A stretch of DNA of 43,247 bases from positions 1 to 43,247 of the forward strand of contig JAIOSU010000161.1 of assembly GCA_021107455.1 (NCBI GenBank), read 5' to 3'. The translations under genes and the position numbers were made by a program. This stretch comes from Clostridiales bacterium. Lineage in GTDB: Bacteria > Bacillota > Clostridia > Peptostreptococcales > Acidaminobacteraceae. Below, piece by piece: positions 29,783 through 38,210 of the stretch. A model generated the notes under the pieces. The model searched no databases and was not told the origin of the DNA. It saw nothing but the letters and a program-made list of their open reading frames with translations. The stretch's first letter is position 1; the number at the start of each line of letters is the position of its first letter.

Positions 29783-30300
29783 ATATGGGATTATATGAAA
29801 CACCTGATTATACTGTGATTTATAAAAAAGATGAATTTGAGGTTCGAGAGTATTCTGATTTCTACATTGTAGAATATCAAAATGAAAAAGACAAATATAG
29901 CGACAATGGTTTCGGAGCGTTGTTCAGTTATATCAGTCAAGATAATCAAGAAAATCAAAAAATCAAAATGACTATACCTGTTATAGAAGAAATCAAAACT
30001 GAAGGGCAGACCATGGCGTTTGTGGTACCGAGTGCGCACTGGGATAGTATTCCTAACCCCAACAATCCTTCACTGAAGATCAAGAAATTTGAAAAGGGAA
30101 CATTTGCAGTTATAAGATACAGTGGAACATCAGGAGAAGCGAAAGAAATCAAAATGATAGGACAATTGGAGTCTTGGATGGCTGCAAATGGATACCAAAA
30201 GGAATCCAATTTTATGCTGGCACTATACAATCCACCATTTGTACCACCAATGTTCAGGAGAAATGAAATTATGGTCAGGGTAACCATGGTTGGAAATTGA
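29779..30300 (+). CDS. SOUL family heme-binding protein
   Basis: 'ETPDYTVIYKKDEFEVREYSDFYIVE', 'IKMTIPVIEEI', 'NPPFVPPMFRRNEIMV'; ATGA overlap with MFS gene. Confidence 0.85.
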   Translation: MNMGLYETPDYTVIYKKDEFEVREYSDFYIVEYQNEKDKYSDNGFGALFSYISQDNQENQKIKMTIPVIEEIKTEGQTMAFVVPSAHWDSIPNPNNPSLKIKKFEKGTFAVIRYSGTSGEAKEIKMIGQLESWMAANGYQKESNFMLALYNPPFVPPMFRRNEIMVRVTMVGN

Positions 30301-30317
30301 AAATCTAAGTATCGCAT

Positions 30318-30357
30318 CAAAAAAAACGCCAAATCGTATCGATTTTGGCGTTTTTCT
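30318..30357. terminator. bidirectional intrinsic terminator
   Basis: AAAAAACGCCAAATCG tat CGATTTTGGCGTTTTT. Confidence 0.85.
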
Positions 30358-30360
30358 ATT

Positions 30361-30717
30361 TTACCTTGATCTGGTTTTCATAAGTACTCGCAAATGCCCG
30401 AAGATATCAAAAGCAACAATAATTACAACGACGGCAAGAGTAATGTTTAAACTGAGATCTAGAACGGTTGAAAGTGCGATACTTTCATCTTTAAGAACAC
30501 TATCTATTGCTGAAAAATTCCAAAACCCTGGAGTCATCATCAATTTTGCGAATATACCAACACCGATTATATCTATGGCAATAGCGATAATCCGTGTAAT
30601 GGATTGCCATTGTTTCTTTATAAGTAGATATAAGTTTAAAATGAGATTTGAAATAATAGCGAAGTTGATCCAGATGAGAAATGGTTTGAAAAGTTCCATG
30701 TTCAGCACAGGAATCAC
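30361..30717 (-). CDS. small membrane protein of unknown function
   Basis: Three hydrophobic segments; GTG start overlaps TGA stop of the upstream HAAS gene. Confidence 0.65.
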   Translation of the reverse strand: MIPVLNMELFKPFLIWINFAIISNLILNLYLLIKKQWQSITRIIAIAIDIIGVGIFAKLMMTPGFWNFSAIDSVLKDESIALSTVLDLSLNITLAVVVIIVAFDIFGHLRVLMKTRSR

Positions 30718-31322
30718 TTCGTTTTACGTAATGCAATGACTAGAGCAGGTGTGGCTTGATTGATAGCGACTAAAAAAAAGCAAATGAATATGGATTCCAA
30801 AATAATCTCCAAAAAGTTGATTTTTTGGTGAGCTTCAGGAGCATTTTCAATGACTTTGAAAGACCAAGCTCCGGTGATTTTTTCTTGTTCTCCAGGACTG
30901 TAGTGTTGAATTAATGCAAAGATCAAAGTGACTGTACCAACCGCTGAAAGTGAAGCCTGCCAAATACTTGCGATGATTTTTATTAAAAGTTGTATCCCAT
31001 CTTTTGATTCTGGAAGCGTAATTATATTCGCTATTGTAAGACCAATGGCGATACCAATCAGAGCAATCTTAAGCACCAGCCAATAGGTATCAATATAGGC
31101 TGGACCAATTAAACATCTGGGTCCTTCCATGTAAGCTTCAGCAACTTTTTTAGGGTGTCCCATTGAACGGATTGCTGTCTCGATTTCTGATTCAGAGTAC
31201 TTTTTTTGACCGAAGTTCTGTTCCAGATAATCATATAAATTAGATTCAATCTCTCTTAAAACCTCATCGCGCTGAGCAGGTGAAATATATTTTCCTATTG
31301 TATAAAGATAGTCATTAATCAT
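30714..31322 (-). CDS. HAAS-domain-like membrane protein
   Basis: 'MINDYLYTIGKYISPAQRDEVLREIESNLYDYLEQ...SESEIETAIRSMGHPKKVAEAYM' then TM helices; ATGA overlap with PadR gene. Confidence 0.8.
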   Translation of the reverse strand: MINDYLYTIGKYISPAQRDEVLREIESNLYDYLEQNFGQKKYSESEIETAIRSMGHPKKVAEAYMEGPRCLIGPAYIDTYWLVLKIALIGIAIGLTIANIITLPESKDGIQLLIKIIASIWQASLSAVGTVTLIFALIQHYSPGEQEKITGAWSFKVIENAPEAHQKINFLEIILESIFICFFLVAINQATPALVIALRKTK

Positions 31323-31660
31323 TTTACACCTCCGATTAACCCTGACATAGTCGCCTCGAGTGTCTGCCACTCTTCTATCAGTACTGCTCTGACATCCCGT
31401 CCAAGCTCACTGATCTTATAATATCTTCTGGGTCTATTTTCTTCAACTTGCCAAATGGAATCCAGTAATCCTTGTTTTTCAAGTCTCCGCATGAGTGGAT
31501 ATAATGTGTTTTGTTCTATAGGCATGCCCATTTCGGTCAAGGCTTGAATCAGTGAATAGCCATATTGTGCTTCGTCTGTTTGTGTCAACACAGCCAAAAC
31601 CAGAGTACCACGTTTCATTTCTTGTTGTACATTGAGAACGATTTTCTCGGTTTCACTCAT
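31319..31660 (-). CDS. PadR family transcriptional regulator
   Basis: 'MKRGTLVLAVLTQTDEAQYGYSLIQALTEMGMPIEQNTLYPLMRRLEKQGLLDS...RRYYKISELG'. Confidence 0.93.
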   Translation of the reverse strand: MSETEKIVLNVQQEMKRGTLVLAVLTQTDEAQYGYSLIQALTEMGMPIEQNTLYPLMRRLEKQGLLDSIWQVEENRPRRYYKISELGRDVRAVLIEEWQTLEATMSGLIGGVK

Positions 31661-31726
31661 TAAATCATCTCCTTTGATTACATTATAGTGTATGACGCAC
31701 AGTATTGTCAAGTTAAAATAATGCGC

Positions 31727-31755
31727 AAAAAAACCAGGTCGATAAACCTGGTCTC
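31727..31755 (-). terminator. intrinsic terminator for the DUF2202 gene
   Basis: ACCAGGT CGATAA ACCTGGT with T run on the minus strand. Confidence 0.8.
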
Positions 31756-31767
31756 TTACTAATTTGC

Positions 31768-32310
31768 TTATTTATTTCTTCCTCTGAAGCCTCTGACACC
31801 AGTATTGCGATTTGAAGCATTCTCAAATGCTTTAAGGTGATTTTCTGAAGCTGCTTTTAACCTTTCGAAAACAGTCTTGACGTCGTCGGGCAAATCTTCT
31901 TCAAGGAACAATTCATACATTTCAATGTTGGCGATTTCAGCTTCTATTCCGATTACATATGTTTCTGCCAAAGTAACGGGTAATACGACTTTTGTAGCGG
32001 CATCGTTGAATGGAATTTCAAAATCGTATGTTTCAAATAGTGGAATCAATAAATTGATGTGGGTTTCCTCTGATTTGATGATATTGCTGTAAGGACGTTG
32101 AGTGTCAAACTCCTTAATTATGGATTCATATTCAGCTTTGGCCAAATATTCATCCTGGATCGCATAGTTGAGCATTTCCTCAATAGTCAAATTCTCATCT
32201 ACTGCTGCCCCTGCTGCTCCGTAAGGTATACTGTCTGCCATGGATATACCAGTGGTTCCTATCAATGTGATCATAATTACAGCCATTAAAATTTGGGTTG
32301 CTTTTTTCAT
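31768..32310 (-). CDS. DUF2202 ferritin-like exported protein
   Basis: Signal peptide; 'LNYAIQDEYLAKAEYESIIKEFDTQRPYSNIIKSEETHINLL' Glu/His ferritin-like pattern; RBS AAGGAGA. Confidence 0.85.
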   Translation of the reverse strand: MKKATQILMAVIMITLIGTTGISMADSIPYGAAGAAVDENLTIEEMLNYAIQDEYLAKAEYESIIKEFDTQRPYSNIIKSEETHINLLIPLFETYDFEIPFNDAATKVVLPVTLAETYVIGIEAEIANIEMYELFLEEDLPDDVKTVFERLKAASENHLKAFENASNRNTGVRGFRGRNK

Positions 32311-32515
32311 AGTTTCCATCTCCTTTGAATAATTTGTTTAGTTATGTTATGTGCCTATATTAATCAATGAATGTGATGGATTAATGATGAAGATGTTATG
32401 AAATATGATAAATGTTGCCAAGTTTTTCTCTTGAGAGTCATAACCAAATAGTGTAGACTAAAATACGAAGGGTCACGAAATAATATTAATGAATGAAAAT
32501 GAATTGGAGGGCAGC

Positions 32516-33868
32516 ATGGATACTGAAAAGTTCAAAAATGCACTTTTAGTTGAGGGCTTTTGCGATTTGAGGGTACAAGATTTTTCTTTTACGAGCATCA
32601 AGGGGACAAAGCGAGAGCTGGACACAGTAGCGATCATCAGAAAAACCGGAGGTAATGTCAGGGTTCTAAGTGGTGGCGGCTTCGGCACATTCTGTTTTAC
32701 CGATCCGGATGACCTTAAGTTTGCTATTAATGAAGCAAAGATTGCCAGTGATTTGATTCCTGGAAAAAAGATTTTCACCAATTATGAAGTCAACGTAGAT
32801 CATGTGTCCGTTACTCCAGAAATGGACCCGAGGAAAGTAAGTATAGAAGACAAAAAAGCACTGATAAATAAGTATATAGATATTTTCATGAATTATGACG
32901 GCATTGCCAATTTGGAATCGGAGTATTATGAACAGTTCACGGATACACTTGTATTAAACAACAAAGGCACTGAAGTGAGACAGGAAGAACTCATTTGTGG
33001 GATCACTTTCAGAGTGACATCCCAAAAGGCGGATTTGACTCAAATCACACGACTGTCATTTGGAGGAAATTCAAATTATGCTGATTTACTGGATCACGAG
33101 GAAGAAGTTCATGCAAAAGCAAGACAAACCATTGAACTTCTTGATGCCGAGCCGGTTGTCGGTGGCAATTACGATGTGGTTCTAGATAGCGATGTAAGCG
33201 GACTTTTTATTCATGAGGCATTTGGTCATCTCAGCGAATCTGACAACCTTGTGGGCAATATTTCACTCGCTGAGACCATGAAACTTGGAGAAACCTTCGC
33301 TGTACCTGAATTCAATGTCATTGACGATCCGACACTGAGTGGTTATCCTGGAAGCTATTCTTATGATCATGAAGGCACTTTGGCAAAGAGAACCTATTTG
33401 ATCAAAGATGGAAGACTTAGTGGAAGATTACACTCAATTGAGAGTGCCAATCTTATGAACGAAACTCCGACTGGACATGCGCGGGCTAAAAATTTTGGAT
33501 TCACACCAATTGTCAGGATGGGCAACATTTATATCGATAAGGATAAACATAGTCTCGATGATATGATCAAATCAATTGATAAAGGACTTTACTTGTTCGG
33601 ATCAGCAGGTGGCCAAACCAGTGGTGACACTTTCACATTCGCCGTTCAAGGTGCCTATAAAATTGAAAATGGTGAAATCAAAGGCATGGTGCGTGATCTG
33701 GCACTTACAGGGCATCTTTTCACAACACTAAAAAACATTGAGATGATAGGTAACGAGATTGGATTTTCGAAAGCCGGAGGCTGCGGTAAAGGCGGACAAA
33801 TTCTGATTCAATCGGGTAAAGGCTCTGCGCCGATCAAAATCAAGAATATGGGTATAGGGGGGAAATGA
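32516..33868 (+). CDS. TldD/PmbA family metallopeptidase (TldD-like subunit)
   Basis: 'HEAFGHLSESD' HExxxH; 'KAGGCGKGGQ'; RBS ttggaggg. Confidence 0.92.
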   Translation: MDTEKFKNALLVEGFCDLRVQDFSFTSIKGTKRELDTVAIIRKTGGNVRVLSGGGFGTFCFTDPDDLKFAINEAKIASDLIPGKKIFTNYEVNVDHVSVTPEMDPRKVSIEDKKALINKYIDIFMNYDGIANLESEYYEQFTDTLVLNNKGTEVRQEELICGITFRVTSQKADLTQITRLSFGGNSNYADLLDHEEEVHAKARQTIELLDAEPVVGGNYDVVLDSDVSGLFIHEAFGHLSESDNLVGNISLAETMKLGETFAVPEFNVIDDPTLSGYPGSYSYDHEGTLAKRTYLIKDGRLSGRLHSIESANLMNETPTGHARAKNFGFTPIVRMGNIYIDKDKHSLDDMIKSIDKGLYLFGSAGGQTSGDTFTFAVQGAYKIENGEIKGMVRDLALTGHLFTTLKNIEMIGNEIGFSKAGGCGKGGQILIQSGKGSAPIKIKNMGIGGK

Positions 33869-33869
33869 C

Positions 33870-35186
33870 ATGAAGACATTACTTGAAAAAATTCTCAAGG
33901 TGTGTGATCACGCTGAAGTGTATTCAAGGATCATGTTTAGCACGTCTGTGTCAGTTCAGGCAGGAGAAATGCAAGGAATCGAGTCTGAAAAAAAGACGGA
34001 AGTTGCCATAAGAATCGTCAAAGGCGATAAAATGGGTGCGGCTGTTGCAACAAATCTTGATGATGAATCCATTATCGAACGCGCACTGATTTCACTTGAA
34101 AATCAAAAGTCGGAAGCAGTGGAATTTCCAAATGAAAGTGTTGAAAATGTGATCTGCTCATCAGATCAAGTGAAAAATATGAACACGCAGGAGTTGGTGA
34201 GACTCACTTTTGATGTATCGGACAGACTGAAAACTTTTGCTCCGGAAATCACTTCAGGAGTTGAATTTGTAAAAACCGTAAAGAATGTAAAAATGATCAA
34301 TAGTTCAGGTTTTGAAGGAGAATATGACTATACAAACATTGCTGCGCAGATTTATACACTTAATGAACAAGGGTTTTATAGCACTATTAAGGAATATTCA
34401 GGCAGTGATTTACCTGAGATTAAGGATGACCATCTATTGAACATGATTGAACTTCATAAACTGGGCAATCACATGGTAACCCTTGAAAATGAGAAAATGC
34501 CTGTTGTCTTTTCCGGTAATGTAATGGGTTCACTCATGTTGAGAGTACTTGGTGGAGTAAATGGTGGTAATGTATCAAAGAGTATATCCCCAGTTGGAGA
34601 CAAATTAGGACAAAAGCTTTTTTCTGAAAAAATCACAATCCGGGATGACGCGACAATGTCAATGGGTTGCAACTCATATGCATTTGATGATGAAGGAACA
34701 CCGGCACAAAATACAGTAATCTATGAAAATGGTGTTCTCAAGAATTTTTTAGTGAGCTCTGGACAGTCAAAAAAACTTGGCAGGAAGCCCACAGGGAATG
34801 CACAGAAAAGAACGCTTTTCTCAAAGGAAATCGAAGATTCACCCTCAGTTTTTGATACAAACATAATTATAGAAGGTCACTCAATTCCAGATCAGGAGAT
34901 CATTGGAGGAATAAAGAGAGGTCTTTTCATTACAGGAGTGATGGGAGCACATACGGGAAACATCAATCAAGGTGATTTTTCAATGAATATTTCTTCTGGT
35001 TTTTTGATCGAAAACGGAAAGATGATCGGTAAGGTAAAAGGCGCGATGATTGCCGGCAATATATATGATTTGTTCAAAAATGTGGAAGCCATTGGAACAG
35101 AAAAAGAAGTTATGAGGAGTATTTTCTATACAATGGGTTATTCTCCAATGGTACTTTTCAGCGAAGCGAATATAGTTGGTAGGTAA
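33870..35186 (+). CDS. TldD/PmbA family protein (PmbA/TldE-like subunit)
   Basis: 'SFGYDDEGTPAQ'-type segment 'YAFDDEGTPAQNTVIYENGVLKNFL', 'MGAHTGNINQGDFSMNISSGFLIENG'; lacks HExxxH. Confidence 0.9.
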   Translation: MKTLLEKILKVCDHAEVYSRIMFSTSVSVQAGEMQGIESEKKTEVAIRIVKGDKMGAAVATNLDDESIIERALISLENQKSEAVEFPNESVENVICSSDQVKNMNTQELVRLTFDVSDRLKTFAPEITSGVEFVKTVKNVKMINSSGFEGEYDYTNIAAQIYTLNEQGFYSTIKEYSGSDLPEIKDDHLLNMIELHKLGNHMVTLENEKMPVVFSGNVMGSLMLRVLGGVNGGNVSKSISPVGDKLGQKLFSEKITIRDDATMSMGCNSYAFDDEGTPAQNTVIYENGVLKNFLVSSGQSKKLGRKPTGNAQKRTLFSKEIEDSPSVFDTNIIIEGHSIPDQEIIGGIKRGLFITGVMGAHTGNINQGDFSMNISSGFLIENGKMIGKVKGAMIAGNIYDLFKNVEAIGTEKEVMRSIFYTMGYSPMVLFSEANIVGR

Positions 35187-35187
35187 A

Positions 35188-35632
35188 GACAATTTTCCGC
35201 GAAGCGGAAATATTGGGCGACGTGGTGTTTCAATGTTTTGTGAAACGAAACATTGGGCGTAGGTAATTTTTTGTGGAACAAAAAATCGCGTAGGTAAGTT
35301 TCCAAAGGAAACTTACTAGCGCTTCAGCTGACATTTCAATATGTCATTGAAGCGATACTATACTAGCTTTAAAACACAGGAGCCTAAGTGACTATGTTCC
35401 AAATAGTATAAAAAGGAAACTGTTTTGCGCCTCAGCTGACATTTCAAGATGTCCTGTTTGAGAATAGTTTAGTATAATAATCATTAAAAAACTGCTGCAA
35501 ATGAGCTTTTATAGTCTCTCATTTCCAGCAGTTTTTTTCGCTTCAACAACATCTCGAGATTTCAGCTGAGATGCTAGTAAGTTTCCTTTGGAAACTCACC
35601 TACGCACAATGTTTCGCTTCGCGAAACATTGT
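35188..35632. repeat. mosaic inverted-repeat element built of multiple hairpin modules, between convergent genes
   Basis: Tandem hairpins with GCGTAGGTAA linkers on the left; reverse-complement counterpart on the right (35288-35354 vs 35605-35539: 57/67 identical, ungapped). Confidence 0.85.
35486..35538. terminator. bidirectional intrinsic terminator in the centre of the repeat element
   Basis: AAAAAACTGCTG..AAATGAG...CTCATTT..CAGCAGTTTTTTT. Confidence 0.8.
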
Positions 35633-36741
35633 CAATCATAAACAATTTTTTCAATGGTCAGGTTATGAGTCTTCATCAAATCAATGTGACCTTCGGGAGA
35701 CTCATCAAGTTTGTTGTCCTTTATGATTCTGAGCACAGGTCTGAGTGGATGGGAATTATTGTTTTTAAGAACAATACCTTTTCGTCCATCTGAAAGTAGG
35801 ACGTGTGTGCCGGCAGGATAAGGCACTATGCATCTTGAAAAGATGTTTGACAGCTCAAAGTCAAAAAGTCTGCCTGCATTTCCCATGATGTATTCGATCA
35901 CTTCGTTGTGTAGGAACGCACTTCGGTGCTTTCTGTCTGAGGTCATAGCATCATAAACATCCGCCAGCATGACAATTTTTGCATGGGGATGAATGTCATT
36001 ATTTTTTAGTCCGCCTGGATAACCTGAACCGTCAATACGTTCGTGATGGTGAAGTACTATGGTGCGCACATGACTGTTCAGAGTTGTATTCCCAGTAAGA
36101 ATTTCATGGCCATGAACGGGGTGTTGCCTCATCTCTCGCCAGGCATCGTCCGTAAGAGGACCAGGGTGGTCATATAAATCTTTTGAAAAGTATTTGTACC
36201 CCACATTGATCAAGAGAGAGGCAATGGCAATATTTCGGATTTCTTTGATGTTGAGCCCTTTCTTGACTGCGAGCATGATCGATAACACCGCTGTATTGAC
36301 CGCATGTTCATATAGATAATCATTTTCTGATTTGATGTCCATGATTGAAATTTTGAGATCACTTGAATTAAGGATTTCGTCAATGAGAGATTCCGAAACG
36401 TGATCAATGACCTCGAGAAGTTCTTGACCTGAATTGCCATAAACTAGTTGCTGCTTCTGTTTGTTGATTTCTTCAGTGAATCGCTCCATACTATCCTTGA
36501 TATCGAAAACAGCTTTTTTACGGATTTCAGGATTTATGATATCTTTGACTTCCTCTTCTAAAATATCCTCTTCATCAGGATTTTTTACGTAAAGTGATTT
36601 GAATCCCAAAGCTTTGATCCTGGAAATGTTTTTGGAATTGAGGACGACGTTTTTTCTTAGCAATATTTGATTTTTGATATTGACTAAATTTTCAGCGAGC
36701 ATGGTATTGTCTTTTAAAAAATCAAGAGGTATAAAACGCAT
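35632..36741 (-). CDS. HD-GYP domain protein (putative c-di-GMP phosphodiesterase)
   Basis: 'HHHERIDGSGYPGGLKNNDIHPHAKIVMLADVYDAMTSDR' HD-GYP signature. Confidence 0.93.
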   Translation of the reverse strand: MRFIPLDFLKDNTMLAENLVNIKNQILLRKNVVLNSKNISRIKALGFKSLYVKNPDEEDILEEEVKDIINPEIRKKAVFDIKDSMERFTEEINKQKQQLVYGNSGQELLEVIDHVSESLIDEILNSSDLKISIMDIKSENDYLYEHAVNTAVLSIMLAVKKGLNIKEIRNIAIASLLINVGYKYFSKDLYDHPGPLTDDAWREMRQHPVHGHEILTGNTTLNSHVRTIVLHHHERIDGSGYPGGLKNNDIHPHAKIVMLADVYDAMTSDRKHRSAFLHNEVIEYIMGNAGRLFDFELSNIFSRCIVPYPAGTHVLLSDGRKGIVLKNNNSHPLRPVLRIIKDNKLDESPEGHIDLMKTHNLTIEKIVYD

Positions 36742-36852
36742 AAGTCCACTCCAATCGTTTTTCTTAATTTTAACACATATTTTAGGTGTAAATATAAAGG
36801 TTTTTTTTGATTTTTGTAGAACATTATAATAATTAGGAAAAGAGGTGCGGAT

Positions 36853-37296
36853 ATGCTAAATAATGAGATCAAGAAGAAACTTCGAACACTCAAACAACAA
36901 GAAATTGGAATCCGTACCAATTACGGTGACATAGAAGCGGGTGGAATTCGACTGATTTGGGATCAATACTTTTCGACAAAGTCAATTGACGACCAAACTG
37001 TGAAATACAGCTTGAAAAAACTGTCAGAAATGAATCACGATGACCGAAAAGAGGTTTTTGACGCTTTTTTTTGTTCGGTTTTCATCCAACATTATAAAGA
37101 AAATGGTATTCCGGTCACAGATATGTTTGATATGGGGCTTTTGTCGTATTTTGGATTGCCTGCAACAGCAACAATGGAAGATATAAAAAGTCGCTTCAGA
37201 CATCTGGCGAAAATCAACCACCCGGACAAGGGTGGCAACTCAGACGTTTTTATTGAGATTTTGGATGCATATGAACAACTGACTTCAAAATTCTAA
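36853..37296 (+). CDS. J-domain protein with C-terminal J domain
   Basis: 'YFGLPATATMEDIKSRFRHLAKINHPDKGGNSDVFIEILDAYEQL' with HPD. Confidence 0.85.
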   Translation: MLNNEIKKKLRTLKQQEIGIRTNYGDIEAGGIRLIWDQYFSTKSIDDQTVKYSLKKLSEMNHDDRKEVFDAFFCSVFIQHYKENGIPVTDMFDMGLLSYFGLPATATMEDIKSRFRHLAKINHPDKGGNSDVFIEILDAYEQLTSKF

Positions 37297-38048
37297 TCTT
37301 CAATAGCATGAATGATCATTCTGCCATTTTCAGTTTCATAACTGCACGTCGCAAGAGTCAACAGAGCTTTATCTTCATTGAAGATGAGGTTTTTTTTATG
37401 CATGGAATAAGAGGATAGAGTCTGCAAGTAATTTGCATAATCTTTATCTTCAAAATTTATCTCTAGTTTGTAATCATCAGCAGATACAATATATGCAGAA
37501 AATATGGTATAAGTTTTCTCACCGTAAAGGCCACTAATTATAATTTTGTCATGAGTGTTGAAATAGGTTTCTTCTTTATAATCGTGTAAGCGGCCGAACA
37601 TGGTTCCATTTTTCATATAATGTCCATAGATGACAGTATGCTGATCATTGAATTGACCGAGGTTTCTATAGTCCATGAAAATCGCTCCAGCATCACTGGT
37701 ATTTTTGTATATATCTTTATTGAGATAAAACTCGTTGTCTGTACCTCTGAGAACCGGATAATCCATGAGTGTTTCTGGTATTTCAATCCAACCTGTAAAA
37801 TCAGCGTTTATGTCGAGATACTCCAAGTTTTTATTGGGCTTATACTCGTATTTGTTATCAGTCTGTTCAACCGGAAGCTCTATTGGCACAGGCTGTTCCT
37901 TAAGCTCAGTCGATCTGCTGACTATGAGCTGAGTAACCTCATTTTCTGAATTCTTTCTCTGGATGAGTTTTGAACCACTAACGATAGCGGTTGTTATCAA
38001 TAGAATTATAGATATATTAATGATTATTTTTTTTTGTTTTTTTGTCAT
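37293..38048 (-). CDS. class B sortase
   Basis: 'DFTGWIEIPETLMDYPVLRG', 'TVIYGHYMKNGTMFGRLHDY', catalytic 'LLTLATCSYETENGRMIIHA'; start supported by RBS. Confidence 0.9.
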   Translation of the reverse strand: MTKKQKKIIINISIILLITTAIVSGSKLIQRKNSENEVTQLIVSRSTELKEQPVPIELPVEQTDNKYEYKPNKNLEYLDINADFTGWIEIPETLMDYPVLRGTDNEFYLNKDIYKNTSDAGAIFMDYRNLGQFNDQHTVIYGHYMKNGTMFGRLHDYKEETYFNTHDKIIISGLYGEKTYTIFSAYIVSADDYKLEINFEDKDYANYLQTLSSYSMHKKNLIFNEDKALLTLATCSYETENGRMIIHAIED

Positions 38049-38125
38049 AGTAATCACCTCTCAACTTATTTTATCACGAAAAGAAATAAAATTCAAATTT
38101 AATTGAAAATAATTATCATTTATTG

Positions 38126-38154
38126 TTGACAACAATCACGATGCGTGATATATT
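38126..38154 (+). promoter_or_regulatory. sigma-A type promoter with inverted repeats over -35 and spacer
   Basis: TTGACA (38126-38131), 17 bp, TATATT (38149-38154); palindromes TTGTTGACAACAA (38123-38135) and ATCACGATGCGTGAT (38135-38149). Confidence 0.7.
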
Positions 38155-38210
38155 ATGAATATCAAATAACTTAGTGTGATTAAAACATACAATTTTAAAG
38201 GAGGATTACC

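Noticed and set aside
30290-30739. 149-aa plus-strand ORF
   Set aside because: Overlaps a terminator and the minus-strand membrane protein gene; no coding support.
32516-35186. TldD/PmbA pair as part of a RiPP system with the radical SAM cluster
   Set aside because: The pair is about 26 kb from the radical SAM genes, no precursor peptide was seen, and TldD/PmbA pairs are widespread housekeeping proteases.
35188-35632. CRISPR array
   Set aside because: Units are hairpins of varying length with inverted arrangement, without constant repeats plus unique spacers and with no cas genes nearby.
35188-35632. Insertion sequence remnant
   Set aside because: No transposase reading frame or fragment was recognised in the ~445 bp; a non-autonomous or structural repeat is the safer description.
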